A stretch of 64,000 bases of DNA from the NCBI GenBank assembly GCA_964020085.1, contig OZ026595.1, forward strand, positions 15,435,922 to 15,499,921, in the 5' to 3' direction. Under the pieces are notes generated by a model. The model saw nothing but the letters and a program-made list of their open reading frames with translations. It made no database searches and was not told the origin of the DNA. Shown piece by piece: positions 16,511 through 31,290 of the stretch. Made by a program: the position numbers and the translations under genes. Source of the DNA: Micromussa lordhowensis. Taxonomy: Eukaryota > Cnidaria > Anthozoa > Scleractinia > Lobophylliidae. Numbering within the stretch: the stretch's first letter is position 1; each line of letters begins with the position of its first letter.

Positions 16511-17113
16511 CAGTTACACGTGCATGTGCTGCTGCGACGAGTATTAAACTCTCTCGAAGAAACGGACCGAGCCGTCATTGAATCGATTTCAATTGGGTTC
16601 CCGTCGACTTATCGATTTGTTTACATCTGAGTGAGTGACACATTTGCATATTCTGCCCCACACCAATAGTCGTTTCAACGCTTCGCGTATCCACGACTAA
16701 AAACCAAACGCTAGAGAGAGTGGTTTCCGTTTGGTCAAAGCATAGTTAGTCTACTAACTATGGTCAAAGTTAAAGTGGTACTATGATCAAATAGAATCTC
16801 ACGCCGCAGTAGTTCCGGAGATAAAAAAAAAAGTAGTTGAAAAATGTGTTGTAAAATATGCAAACGTAACGAGAGTACTGATGATCTAATACACTCAACA
16901 CAATTGTATATCAAGTATGTAAATAGAGTTATCTTGGCCAATTTGCAGTGTAGACCATTGAAGCTTGGTAAGCTAATGGTTCTACTGGAAACACACCTAT
17001 GGCTAATTAATATTCTGCTCCCATGGCAAATCACTCTTTCCAGTTGAAAGTTAGTGATTTTCAGGTCGCAAAAAAACATTAAACAAAGCCAGATACTTGA
17101 GCTAACATAATTA
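16511..17113. other. intergenic stretch with a tiny palindromic insertion
   Basis: No coding frame with domain character. It contains the 21-bp palindromic insertion at 16,741-16,761. Confidence 0.5.
16733..16769. repeat. 21-bp palindrome between 8-bp direct repeats
   Basis: GGTCAAAG at 16,733-16,740 and again at 16,762-16,769 flank a 21-base palindrome (arms CATAGTTAGT and ACTAACTAT around CT). This has the form of an 8-bp target duplication around a transposon reduced to its terminal inverted repeats, or of an excision footprint. Confidence 0.7.
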
Positions 17114-17363
17114 TACAGCGGGCGCCCCTATAACGAAACCCGCTATAACGAAGACCCCGTTATATCGGCTCATCCTCGGTGTAAAAACCTGTGACACTCA
17201 CCAGGGACGTAAACCAAAGAAAACAGAGAGGTTAGCCTGCGTGGCAGGCCGTAGGGCTAGAGAGAGGTAAACCCGTTATAACGAACAACATTTGAACGCC
17301 CGGCAGAATTCCAGTGAAATATATGGAAACAAACCTCGCAAAAACGAACCCAGCTATAACGAA
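17114..17363 (+). mobile_element. pogo/Tc1-like transposon end with repeated TATAACGAA motifs
   Basis: After a TA (17,114-17,115) the sequence starts CAGCGGGCGCCCCTATAACG and has five YTATAACGAA-like motifs, at 17,128, 17,143, 17,159 (variant), 17,275 and 17,354. Terminal CAG after TA with internal repeats of this kind resembles pogo/Tigger-type mariner ends. Only one end is visible; an inverted right end was not found before the satellite. A short palindromic block GCCTGCGTGGCAGGC at 17,235-17,249 may be a separate insertion. Confidence 0.45.
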
Positions 17364-17441
17364 TATTTTGTCCTGTCACTCGCAATCAGTAAAAATGACA
17401 CGATGATACAGATGGTTGTTAAGGCAAACACGACTCCTATT

Positions 17442-17715
17442 GGTCAAGAACTATCGGCTTAATTCGGAACCTTCCTTCTAACATACTGTAACATTTTAGC
17501 CCAAGAACTAACGGCTTAATTTGGACTCTCTCATAATACATACTGTAACATTTTAGGCCAATAACTAACGGCTTAATTCGGAGTCACATATAATACGTAC
17601 TGTAGCATTTTAGCCCAATAATTAACGGCTTAATTTGGACTCTCTCATAATACATACTGTAACATTTTAGGCAAATAACTAACGGCTTAATTTGGAGTCA
17701 CATATAATACATACT
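17442..17715. repeat. decayed left edge of the satellite
   Basis: The first recognisable monomer starts about 17,442 (GGTCAAGAACTATCGGC) and is far from consensus. The next copies carry TAGCCCAA in place of TAGGCCAA, GGAGTCACATATAATACGTA in place of the CTCTCATAATACATA block, and TTCGG for TTTGG. By about 17,700 copies match the array consensus. Edge monomers escaping homogenisation is the usual satellite pattern, so this is a true array end rather than an assembly cut. Confidence 0.85.
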
Positions 17716-20700
17716 GTAACATTTTAGGCCAATAATTAACGGCTTAATTTGGATTCTCTTATAATACATACTGTAACATTTTAGGCCAATAACTAACGGC
17801 TTAATTTGGACTCTCTCATAATACATACTGTAACATTTTAGGCCAATAACTAACGGCTTAATTTGGATTCTCTTATAATACATACTGTAACATTTTAGGC
17901 CAATGACTAACGGCTTAATTTGGACTCTCTCATAATACATACTGTAACATTTTAGGCCAATAACTAACGGCTTAATTTGGACTCTCTCATAATACATACT
18001 GTAACATTTTAGGCCAATGACTAACGGCTTAATTTGGACTCTCTCATAATACATACTGTAACATTTTAGGCCAATAACTAACGGCTTAATTTGGATTCTC
18101 TTATAATACATACTGTAGCATTTTAGGCCAATGACTAACGGCTTAATTTGGACTCTCTCATAATACATACTGTAACATTTTAGGCCAATAACTAACGGCT
18201 TAATTTGGACTCTCTCATAATACATACTGTAACATTTTAGGCCAATAACTAACGGCTTAATTTGGACTCTCTTATAATACATACTGTAACATTTTAGGCC
18301 AATAACTAACGGCTTAATTTGGACTCTCTCATAATACATACTGTAACATTTTAGGCCAATAACTAACGGCTTAATTTGGACTCTCTCATAATACATACTG
18401 TAGCATTTTAGGCCAATAACTAACGGCTTAATTTGGACTCTCTCATAATACATACTGTAGCATTTTAGGCCAATGACTAACGGCTTAATTTGGACTCTCT
18501 CATAATACATACTGTAACATTTTAGGCCAATAACTAACGGCTTAATTTGGACTCTCTTATAATACATACTGTAACATTTTAGGCCAATAACTAACGGCTT
18601 AATTTGGACTCTCTCATAATACATACTGTAACATTTTAGGCCAATGACTAACGGCTTAATTTGGACTCTCTCATAATACATACTGTAACATTTTAGGCCA
18701 ATAACTAACGGCTTAATTTGGACTCTCTTATAATACATACTGTAACATTTTAGGCCAATAACTAACGGCTTAATTTGGACTCTCTCATAATACATACTGT
18801 AGCATTTTAGGCCAATAACTAACGGCTTAATTTGGACTCTCTCATAATACATACTGTAACATTTTAGGCCAATAACTAACGGCTTAATTTGGACTCTCTT
18901 ATAATACATACTGTAACATTTTAGGCCAATAACTAACGGCTTAATTTGGACTCTCTCATAATACATACTGTAACATTTTAGGCCAATGACTAACGGCTTA
19001 ATTTGGACTCTCTTATAATACATACTGTAACATTTTAGGCCAATGACTAACGGCTTAATTTGGACTCTCTCATAATACATACTGTAGCATTTTAGGCCAA
19101 TGACTAACGGCTTAATTTGGACTCTCTTATAATACATACTGTAACATTTTAGGCCAATAACTAACGGCTTAATTTGGACTCTCTTATAATACATACTGTA
19201 ACATTTTAGGCCAATAACTAACGGCTTAATTTGGACTCTCTCATAATACATACTGTAACATTTTAGGCCAATAACTAACGGCTTAATTTGGACTCTCTTA
19301 TAATACATACTGTAACATTTTAGGCCAATAACTAACGGCTTAATTTGGACTCTCTCATAATACATACTGTAGCATTTTAGGCCAATAACTAACGGCTTAA
19401 TTTGGACTCTCTCATAATACATACTGTAACATTTTAGGCCAATAACTAACGGCTTAATTTGGACTCTCTTATAATACATACTGTAACATTTTAGGCCAAT
19501 AACTAACGGCTTAATTTGGACTCTCTCATAATACATACTGTAATATTTTAGGCCAATGACTAACGGCTTAATTTGGACTCTCTTATAATACATACTGTAA
19601 CATTTTAGGCCAATGACTAACGGCTTAATTTGGACTCTCTCATAATACATACTGTAGCATTTTAGGCCAATGACTAACGGCTTAATTTGGACTCTCTCAT
19701 AATACATACTGTAACATTTTAGGCCAATAACTAACGGCTTAATTTGGACTCTCTTATAATACATACTGTAACATTTTAGGCCAATGACTAACGGCTTAAT
19801 TTGGACTCTCTCATAATACATACTGTAGCATTTTAGGCCAATGACTAACGGCTTAATTTGGACTCTCTCATAATACATACTGTAACATTTTAGGCCAATA
19901 ATTAACGGCTTAATTTGGACTCTCTCATAATACATAGTGTAACATTTTAGGCCAATAACTAACGGCTTAATTTGGACTCTCTCATAATACATACTGTAAC
20001 ATTTTAGGCCAATAACTAACGGCTTAATTTGGACTCTCTCATAATACATACTGTAACATTTTAGGCCAATAACTAACGGCTTAATTTGGATTCTCTCATA
20101 ATACATACTGTAACATTTTAGGCCAATGACTAACGGCTTAATTTGGACTCTCTCATAATACATACTGTAACATTTTAGGCCAATAACTAACGGCTTAATT
20201 TGGACTCTCTCATAATACATACTGTAACATTTTAGGCCAATGACTAACGGCTTAATTTGGACTCTCTCATAATACATACTGTAACATTTTAGGCCAATAA
20301 CTAACGGCTTAATTTGGATTCTCTTATAATACATACTGTAGCATTTTAGGCCAATGACTAACGGCTTAATTTGGACTCTCTTATAATACATACTGTAACA
20401 TTTTAGGCCAATAACTAACGGCTTAATTTGGACTCTCTTATAATACATACTGTAACATTTTAGGCCAATAACTAACGGCTTAATTTGGACTCTCTCATAA
20501 TACATACTGTAACATTTTAGGCCAATAACTAACGGCTTAATTTGGACTCTCTTATAATACATACTGTAACATTTTAGGCCAATAACTAACGGCTTAATTT
20601 GGACTCTCTCATAATACATACTGTAACATTTTAGGCCAATAACTAACGGCTTAATTTGGACTCTCTCATAATACATACTGTAGCATTTTAGGCCAATAAC

Positions 20701-23700
20701 TAACGGCTTAATTTGGACTCTCTCATAATACATACTGTAGCATTTTAGGCCAATGACTAACGGCTTAATTTGGACTCTCTCATAATACATACTGTAACAT
20801 TTTAGGCCAATAACTAACGGCTTAATTTGGACTCTCTTATAATACATACTGTAACATTTTAGGCCAATAACTAACGGCTTAATTTGGACTCTCTCATAAT
20901 ACATACTGTAACATTTTAGGCCAATAACTAACGGCTTAATTTGGACTCTCTCATAATACATACTGTAACATTTTAGGCCAATAACTAACGGCTTAATTTG
21001 GACTCTCTTATAATACATACTGTAACATTTTAGGCCAATAACTAACGGCTTAATTTGGACTCTCTCATAATACATACTGTAGCATTTTAGGCCAATAACT
21101 AACGGCTTAATTTGGACTCTCTCATAATACATACTGTAACATTTTAGGCCAATAACTAACGGCTTAATTTGGACTCTCTTATAATACATACTGTAACATT
21201 TTAGGCCAATAACTAACGGCTTAATTTGGACTCTCTCATAATACATACTGTAACATTTTAGGCCAATGACTAACGGCTTAATTTGGACTCTCTTATAATA
21301 CATACTGTAACATTTTAGGCCAATGACTAACGGCTTAATTTGGACTCTCTCATAATACATACTGTAGCATTTTAGGCCAATGACTAACGGCTTAATTTGG
21401 ACTCTCTTATAATACATACTGTAACATTTTAGGCCAATAACTAACGGCTTAATTTGGACTCTCTTATAATACATACTGTAACATTTTAGGCCAATAACTA
21501 ACGGCTTAATTTGGACTCTCTCATAATACATACTGTAACATTTTAGGCCAATAACTAACGGCTTAATTTGGACTCTCTCATAATACATACTGTAACATTT
21601 TAGGCCAATGACTAACGGCTTAATTTGGACTCTCTCATAATACATACTGTAACATTTTAGGCCAATAACTAACGGCTTAATTTGGACTCTCTCATAATAC
21701 ATACTGTAGCATTTTAGGCCAATAACTAACGGCTTAATTTGGACTCTCTCATAATACATACTGTAACATTTTAGGCCAATAACTAACGGCTTAATTTGGA
21801 CTCTCTTATAATACATACTGTAACATTTTAGGCCAATAACTAACGGCTTAATTTGGACTCTCTCATAATACATACTGTAGCATTTTAGGCCAATGACTAA
21901 CGGCTTAATTTGGACTCTCTCATAATACATACTGTAACATTTTAGGCCAATAATTAACGGCTTAATTTGGACTCTCTCATAATACATAGTGTAACATTTT
22001 AGGCCAATAACTAACGGCTTAATTTGGACTCTCTCATAATACATACTGTAACATTTTAGGCCAATAACTAACGGCTTAATTTGGACTCTCTCATAATACA
22101 TACTGTAACATTTTAGGCCAATAACTAACGGCTTAATTTGGACTCTCTCATAATACATACTGTAACATTTTAGGCCAATAACTAACGGCTTAATTTGGAC
22201 TCTCTCATAATACATACTGTAGCATTTTAGGCCAATAACTAACGGCTTAATTTGGATTCTCTTATAATATATACTGTAACATTTTAGGCCAATGACTAAC
22301 GGCTTAATTTGGACTCTCTCATAATACATACTGTAACATTTTAGGCCAATAACTAACGGCTTAATGTGGACTCTCTTATAATACATACTGTAACATTTTA
22401 GGCCAATAACTAACGGCTTAATTTGGACTCTCTCATAATACATACTGTAACATTTTAGGCCAATAACTAACGGCTTAATTTGGACTCTCTCATAATACAT
22501 ACTGTAACATTTTAGGCCAATGACTAACGGCTTAATTTGGACTCTCTCATAATACATACTGTAACATTTTAGGCCAATAATTAACGGCTTAATTTGGACT
22601 CTCTCATAATACATAGTGTAACATTTTAGGCCAATAACTAACGGCTTAATTTGGACTCTCTCATAATACATACTGTAACATTTTAGGCCAATAACTAACG
22701 GCTTAATTTGGACTCTCTCATAATACATACTGTAACATTTTAGGCCAATAACTAACGGCTTAATTTGGACTCTCTCATAATACATACTGTAACATTTTAG
22801 GCCAATGACTAACGGCTTAATTTGGACTCTCTCATAATACATACTGTAACATTTTAGGCCAATAACTAACGGCTTAATTTGGATTCTCTTATAATACATA
22901 CTGTAACATTTTAGGCCAATGACTAACGGCTTAATTTGGACTCTCTCATAATACATACTGTAACATTTTAGGCCAATAACTAACGGCTTAATTTGGACTC
23001 TCTTATAATACATACTGTAACATTTTAGGCCAATAACTAACGGCTTAATTTGGACTCTCTCATAATACATACTGTAGCATTTTAGGCCAATAACTAACGG
23101 CTTAATTTGGACTCTCTCATAATACATACTGTAACATTTTAGGCCAATAACTAACGGCTTAATTTGGACTCTCTTATAATACATACTGTAACATTTTAGG
23201 CCAATGACTAACGGCTTAATTTGGACTCTCTCATAATACATACTGTAGCATTTTAGGCCAATGACTAACGGCTTAATTTGGACTCTCTCATAATACATAC
23301 TGTAACATTTTAGGCCAATAACTAACGGCTTAATTTGGACTCTCTCATAATACATACTGTAACATTTTAGGCCAATAACTAACGGCTTAATTTGGACTCT
23401 CTCATAATACATACTGTAACATTTTAGGCCAATGACTAACGGCTTAATTTGGACTCTCTCATAATACATACTGTAACATTTTAGGCCAATAACTAACGGC
23501 TTAATTTGGACTCTCTCATAATACATACTGTAGCATTTTAGGCCAATAACTAACGGCTTAATTTGGACTCTCTCATAATAAATACTGTAACATTTTAGGC
23601 CAATAACTAACGGCTTAATTTGGACTCTCTTATAATACATACTGTAACATTTTAGGCAAATAACTAACGGCTTAATTTGGACTCTCTCATAATACATACT

Positions 23701-24210
23701 GTAGCATTTTAGGCCAATGACTAACGGCTTAATTTGGACTCTCTCATAATACATAGTGTAACATTTTAGGCCAATAACTAACGGCTTAATTTGGACTCTC
23801 TCATAATACATACTGTAACATTTTAGGCCAATAACTAACGGCTTAATTTGGACTCTCTCATAATACATACTGTAACATTTTAGGCCAATAACTAACGGCT
23901 TAATTTGGACTCTCTCATAATACATACTGTAACATTTTAGGCCAATAACTAACGGCTTAATTTGGACTCTCTCATAATACATACTGTAACATTTTAGGCC
24001 AATAACTAACGGCTTAATTTGGACTCTCTCATAATACATACTGTAACATTTTAGGCCAATAACTAACGGCTTAATTTGGACTCTCTCATAATACATACTG
24101 TAACATTTTAGGCCAATAACTAACGGCTTAATTTGGACTCTCTCATAATACATACTGTAACATTTTAGGCCAATAACTAACGGCTTAATTTGGACTCTCT
24201 CATAATACAT
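17698..24210 (-). other. 2170-codon stop-free frame in the satellite (not called as a gene)
   Basis: Minus-strand repeats of MYYERVQIKPLVIGLKCYS without a stop. The right limit is CAA changed to TAA at about 24,248 (TTTAG for TTTGG) just before the next frame, and the left limit is a GAGTCACATAT monomer that creates TGA. Common changes are Glu4 to Lys, Val6 to Ile, Val12 to Ile, Ser19 to Thr and silent changes at Ile13 and Cys17. No leader, intron or promoter evidence. Most likely a by-product of monomer length. Confidence 0.9.
18241..21570. repeat. 40-monomer duplication in the left array
   Basis: The variant pattern of 18,241-19,290 recurs at 20,521-21,570, exactly 2280 bases (40 x 57) away. 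I compared row by row and saw only scattered differences, for example AATGAC versus AATAAC near 18,650/20,930. Confidence 0.8.
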
Positions 24211-26950
24211 ACTGTAACATTTTAGGCCAATAACTAACGGCTTAATTTAGACTCTCTCATAATACATACTGTAACATTTTAGGCCAATAACTAACGGCTT
24301 AATTTGGACTCTCTCATAATACATACTGTAACATTTTAGGCCAATAACTAACGGCTTAATTTGGACTCTCTCATAATACATACTGTAACATTTTAGGCCA
24401 ATAACTAACGGCTTAATTTGGACTCTCTCATAATACATACTGTAACATTTTAGGCCAATAACTAACGGCTTAATTTGGACTCTCTCATAATACATACTGT
24501 AACATTTTAGGCCAATAACTAACGGCTTAATTTGGACTCTCTCATAATACATACTGTAACATTTTAGGCCAATAACTAACGGCTTAATTTGGACTCTCTC
24601 ATAATACATACTGTAACATTTTAGGCCAATAACTAACGGCTTAATTTGGACTCTCTCATAATACATACTGTAACATTTTAGGCCAATAACTAACGGCTTA
24701 ATTTGGACTCTCTCATAATACATACTGTAACATTTTAGGCCAATGACTAACGGCTTAATTTGGACTCTCTCATAATACATACTGTAAAATTTTAGGCCAA
24801 TAACTAACGGCTTAATTTGGACTCTCTCATAATACATACTGTAACATTTTAGGCCAATAACTAACGGCTTAATTTGGACTCTCTCATAATACATACTGTA
24901 ACATTTTAGGCCAATAACTAACGGCTTAATTTGGACTCTCTCATAATACATACTGTAACATTTTAGGCCAATAACTAACGGCTTAATTTGGATTCTCTCA
25001 TAATACACACTGTAACATTTTAGGCAAATAACTAACGGCTTAATTTGGATTCTCTCATAATACACACTGTAACATTTTAGGCCAATAACTAACGGCTTAA
25101 TTTGGATTCTCTTATAATACATACTGTAACATTTTAGGCCAATAACTAACGGCTTAATTTGGACTCTCTCATAATACATACTGTAACATTTTAGGCCAAT
25201 AACTAACGGCTTAATTTGGACTCTCTTATAATACATACTGTAACATTTTAGGCCAATAACTAACGGCTTAATTTGGACTCTCTCATAATACATACTGTAA
25301 CATTTTAGGCCAATAACTAACGGCTTAATTTGGACTCTCTTATAATACATACTGTAACATTTTAGGCAAATAACTAACGGCTTAATTTGGACTCTCTCAT
25401 AATACATACTGTAACATTTTAGGCCAATAACTAACGGCTTAATTTGGACTCTCTTATAATACATACTGTAACATTTTAGGCAAATAACTAACGGCTTAAT
25501 TTGGACTCTCTCATAATACATACTGTAACATTTTAGGCCAATAACTAACGGCTTAATTTGGACTCTCTCATAATACATACTGTAGCATTTTAGGCCAATG
25601 ACTAACGGCTTAATTTGGACTCTCTCATAATACATACTGTAACATTTTAGGCCAATAATTAACGGCTTAATTTGGACTCTCTCATAATACATAGTGTAAT
25701 ATTTTAGGCCAATAACTAACGGCTTAATTTGGACTCTCTCATAATACATACTGTAACATTTTAGGCCAATAACTAACGGCTTAATTTGGACTCTCTCATA
25801 ATACATACTGTAACATTTTAGGCCAATAACTAACGGCTTAATTTGGACTCTCTCATAATACATACTGTAACATTTTAGGCCAATAACTAACGGCTTAATT
25901 TGGACTCTCTTATAATACATACTGTAACATTTTAGGCCAATAACTAACGGCTTAATTTGGACTCTCTCATAATACATACTGTAGCATTTTAGGCCAATGA
26001 CTAACGGCTTAATTTGGACTCTCTCATAATACATACTGTAGCATTTTAGGCCAATAACTAACGGCTTAATTTGGACTCTCTCATAATACATACTGTAACA
26101 TTTTAGGCCAATAACTAACGGCTTAATTTGGACTCTCTTATAATACATACTGTAACATTTTAGGCCAATAACTAACGGCTTAATTTGGACTCTCTCATAA
26201 TACATACTGTAGCATTTTAGGCCAATAACTAACGGCTTAATTTGGACTCTCTGATAATACATACTGTAACATTTTAGGCCAATAACTAACGGCTTAATTT
26301 GGACTCTCTCATAATACATACTGTAGCATTTTAGGCCAATGACTAACGGCTTAATTTGGACTCTCTCATAATACATACTGTAGCATTTTAGGCCAATCAC
26401 TAACGGCTTAATTTGGACTCTCTCATAATACATACTGTAACATTTTAGGCCAATAACTAACGGCTTAATTTGGACTCTCTTATAATACATACTGTAACAT
26501 TTTAGGCCAATAACTAACGGCTTAATTTGGACTCTCTCATAATACATACTGTAGCATTTTAGGCCAATAACTAACGGCTTAATTTGGACTCTCTGATAAT
26601 ACATACTGTAACATTTTAGGCCAATAACTAACGGCTTAATTTGGACTCTCTCATAATACATACTGTAGCATTTTAGGCCAATGACTAACGGCTTAATTTG
26701 GACTCTCTCATAATACATACTGTAACATTTTAGGCCAATGACTAACGGCTTAATTTGGACTCTCTCATAATACATACGGTAGCATTTTAGGCCAATAACT
26801 AACGGCTTAATTTGGACTCTCTCATAATACATACTGTAACATTTTAGGCCAATAACTAACGGCTTAATTTGGACTCTCTCATAATACATACTGTAACATT
26901 TTAGGCCAATAACTAACGGCCTTATTTGGACTCTCTCATAATACATACTG

Positions 26951-29345
26951 TAGCATTTTAGGCCAATGACTAACGGCTTAATTTGGACTCTCTCATAATA
27001 CATACTGTAACATTTTAGGCCAATGACTAACGGCTTAATTTGGACTCTCTCATAATACATACTGTAGCATTTTAGGCCAATAACTAACGGCTTAATTTGG
27101 ACTCTCTCATAATACATACTGTAACATTTTAGGCCAATAACTAACGGCTTAATTTGGACTCTCTCATAATACATACTGTAGCATTTTAGGCCAATGACTA
27201 ACGGCTTAATTTGGACTCTCTCATAATACATACTGTAACATTTTAGGCCAATGACTAACGGCTTAATTTGGACTCTCTCATAATACATACTGTAGCATTT
27301 TAGGCCAATAACTAACGGCTTAATTTGGACTCTCTCATAATACATACTGTAACATTTTAGGCCAATAACTAACGGCTTAATTTGGACTCTCTTATAATAC
27401 ATACTGTAACATTTTAGGCCAATAACTAACGGCTTAATTTGGACTCTCTCATAATACATACTGTAGCATTTTAGGCCAATGACTAACGGCTTAATTTGGA
27501 CTCTCTCATAATACATACTGTAACATTTTAGGCCAATGACTAACGGCTTAATTTGGACTCTCTCATAATACATACTGTAGCATTTTAGGCCAATAACTAA
27601 CGGCTTAATTTGGACTCTCTCATAATACATACTGTAACATTTTAGGCCAATAACTAACGGCTTAATTTGGACTCTCTTATAATACATACTGTAACATTTT
27701 AGGCCAATGACTAACGGCTTAATTTGGACTCTCTCATAATACATACTGTAACATTTTAGGCCAATGACTAACGGCTTAATTTGGACTCTCTGATAATACA
27801 TACTGTAACATTTTAGGCCAATAACTAACGGCTTAATTTGGACTCTCTCATAATACATACTGTAACATTTTAGGCGAATAACTAACGGCTTAATTTGGAC
27901 TCTCTCATAATACATACTGTAACATTTTAGGCCAATGACTAACGGCTTAATTTGGACTCTCTCATAATACATACTGTAACATTTTAGGCCAATAACTAAC
28001 GGCTTAATTTGGACTCTCTCATAATACATACTGTAACATTTTAGGCCAATAACTAACGGCTTAATTTGGACTCTCTCATAATACATACTGTAACATTTTA
28101 GGCCAATAACTAACGGCTTAATTTGGACTCTCTGATAATACATACTGTAACATTTTAGGCCAATAACTAACGGCTTAATTTGGACTCTCTCATAATACAT
28201 ACTGTAGCATTTTAGGCCAATGACTAACGGCTTAATTTGGACTCTCTCATAATACATACTGTAACATTTTAGGCCAATGACTAACGGCTTAATTTGGACT
28301 CTCTCATAATACATACTGTAGCATTTTAGGCCAATAACTAACGGCTTAATTTGGACTCTCTCATAATACATACTGTAACATTTTAGGCCAATAACTAACG
28401 GCTTAATTTGGACTCTCTGATAATACATACTGTAACATTTTAGGCCAATAACTAACGGCCTTATTTGGACTCTCTCATAATACATACTGTAGCATTTTAG
28501 GCCAATGACTAACGGCTTAATTTGGACTCTCTCATAATACATACTGTAACATTTTAGGCCAATGACTAACGGCTTAATTTGGACTCTCTCATAATACATA
28601 CTGTAGCATTTTAGGCCAATAACTAACGGCTTAATTTGGACTCTCTCATAATACATACTGTAACATTTTAGGCCAATAACTAACGGCTTAATTTGGACTC
28701 TCTCATAATACATACTGTAGCATTTTAGGCCAATGACTAACGGCTTAATTTGGACTCTCTCATAATACATACTGTAACATTTTAGGCCAATGACTAACGG
28801 CTTAATTTGGACTCTCTCATAATACATACTGTAGCATTTTAGGCCAATAACTAACGGCTTAATTTGGACTCTCTCATAATACATACTGTAACATTTTAGG
28901 CCAATAACTAACGGCTTAATTTGGACTCTCTTATAATACATACTGTAACATTTTAGGCCAATAACTAACGGCTTAATTTGGACTCTCTCATAATACATAC
29001 TGTAGCATTTTAGGCCAATGACTAACGGCTTAATTTGGACTCTCTCATAATACATACTGTAACATTTTAGGCCAATGACTAACGGCTTAATTTGGACTCT
29101 CTCATAATACATACTGTAGCATTTTAGGCCAATAACTAACGGCTTAATTTGGACTCTCTCATAATACATACTGTAACATTTTAGGCCAATAACTAACGGC
29201 TTAATTTGGACTCTCTTATAATACATACTGTAACATTTTAGGCCAATAACTAACGGCTTAATTTGGACTCTCTCATAATACATACTGTAGCATTTTAGGC
29301 CAATGACTAACGGCTTAATTTGGACTCTCTCATAATACATACTGT
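26951..29345. repeat. 4-5-monomer higher-order repeat
   Basis: Monomer types follow a cycle: TAGC with AATGAC, TAAC with AATGAC, TAGC with AATAAC, TAAC with AATAAC, and usually a fifth TAAC with AATAAC and CTCTTAT or CTCTGAT. TAGC+AATGAC monomers start near 27,180, 27,465, 28,205, 28,490, 28,718, 29,003 and 29,288, so steps are 285 bp (5 monomers) with one 228-bp step. Confidence 0.85.
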
Positions 29346-30149
29346 AACATTTTAGGCCAATGACTAACGGCTTAATTTGGACTCTCTCATAATACATACT
29401 GTAACATTTTAGGCCAATGACTAACGGCTTAATTTGGACTCTCTCATAATACATACTGTAGCATTTTAGGCCAATGACTAACGGCTTAATTTGGACTCTC
29501 TCATAATACATACTGTAGCATTTTAGGCCAATGACTAACGGCTTAATTTGGACTCTCTCATAATACATACTGTAACATTTTAGGCCAATGACTAAGGGCT
29601 TAATTTGGACTCTCTCATAATACATACTGTAGCATTTTAGGCCAATGACTAACGGCTTAATTTGGACTCTCTCATAATACATACTGTAGCATTTTAGGCC
29701 AATAACTAACGGCTTAATTTGGACTCTCTCATAATACATACTGTAACATTTTAGGCCAATAACTAACGGCTTAATTTGGACTCTCTTATAATACATACTG
29801 TAACATTTTAGGCCAATAACTAACGGCTTAATTTGGACTCTCTCATAATACATACTGTAGCATTTTAGGCCAATAACTAACGGCTTAATTTGGACTCTCT
29901 TATAATACATACTGTAACATTTTAGGCCAATAACTAACGGCTTAATTTGGACTCTCTCATAATACATACTGTAACATTTTAGGCCAATAACTAACGGCTT
30001 AATTTGGACTCTCTCATAATACATACTGTAACATTTTAGGCCAATGACTAACGGCTTAATTTGGACTCTCTCATAATACATACTGTAACATTTTAGGCCA
30101 ATAACTAACGGCTTAATTTGGACTCTCTCATAATACATACTGTAGCATT

Positions 30150-31290
30150 TTAGGCCAATAACTAACGGCTTAATTTGGACTCTCTTATAATACATACTGT
30201 AACATTTTAGGCCAATAACTAACGGCTTAATTTGGACTCTCTTATAATACATACTGTAACATTTTAGGCCAATAACTAACGGCTTAATTTGGACTCTCTC
30301 ATAATACATACTGTAACATTTTAGGCCAATAACTAACGGCTTAATTTGGACTCTCTCATAATACATACTGTAACATTTTAGGCCAATGACTAACGGCTTA
30401 ATTTGGACTCTCTCATAATACATACTGTAACATTTTAGGCCAATAACTAACGGCTTAATTTGGACTCTCTCATAATACATACTGTAACATTTTAGGCCAA
30501 TAAGTAACGGCTTAATTTGGACTCTCTCATAATACATACTGTAACATTTTAGGCCAATAACTAACGGCTTAATTTGGACTCTCTTATAATACATACTGTA
30601 ACATTTTAGGCCAATAACTAACGGCTTAATTTGGACTCTCTCATAATACATACTGTAGCATTTTAGGCCAATGACTAACGGCTTAATTTGGACTCTCTCA
30701 TAATACATACTGTAACATTTTAGGCCAATAACTAACGGCTTAATTTGGACTCTCTTATAATACATACTGTAACATTTTAGGCCAATAACTAACGGCTTAA
30801 TTTGGACTCTCTTATAATACATACTGTAACATTTTAGGCCAATAACTAACGGCTTAATTTGGACTCTCTCATAATACATACTGTAACATTTTAGGCCAAT
30901 AACTAACGGCTTAATTTGGACTCTCTCATAATACATACTGTAACATTTTAGGCCAATGACTAACGGCTTAATTTGGACTCTCTCATAATACATACTGTAA
31001 CATTTTAGGCCAATAACTAACGGCTTAATTTGGACTCTCTCATAATACATACTGTAACATTTTAGGCCAATAAGTAACGGCTTAATTTGGACTCTCTCAT
31101 AATACATACTGTAACATTTTAGGCCAATAACTAACGGCTTAATTTGGACTCTCTTATAATACATACTGTAACATTTTAGGCCAATAACTAACGGCTTAAT
31201 TTGGACTCTCTCATAATACATACTGTAGCATTTTAGGCCAATGACTAACGGCTTAATTTGGACTCTCTCATAATACATACTGTAACATTT
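30150..31290. repeat. 570-bp (10-monomer) tandem duplication
   Basis: A rare AAGTAACGG variant at 30,502-30,510 recurs at 31,072-31,080, exactly 570 bases apart, and the neighbouring CTCTTAT, AATGAC and TAGC markers repeat at the same distance. Confidence 0.85.
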
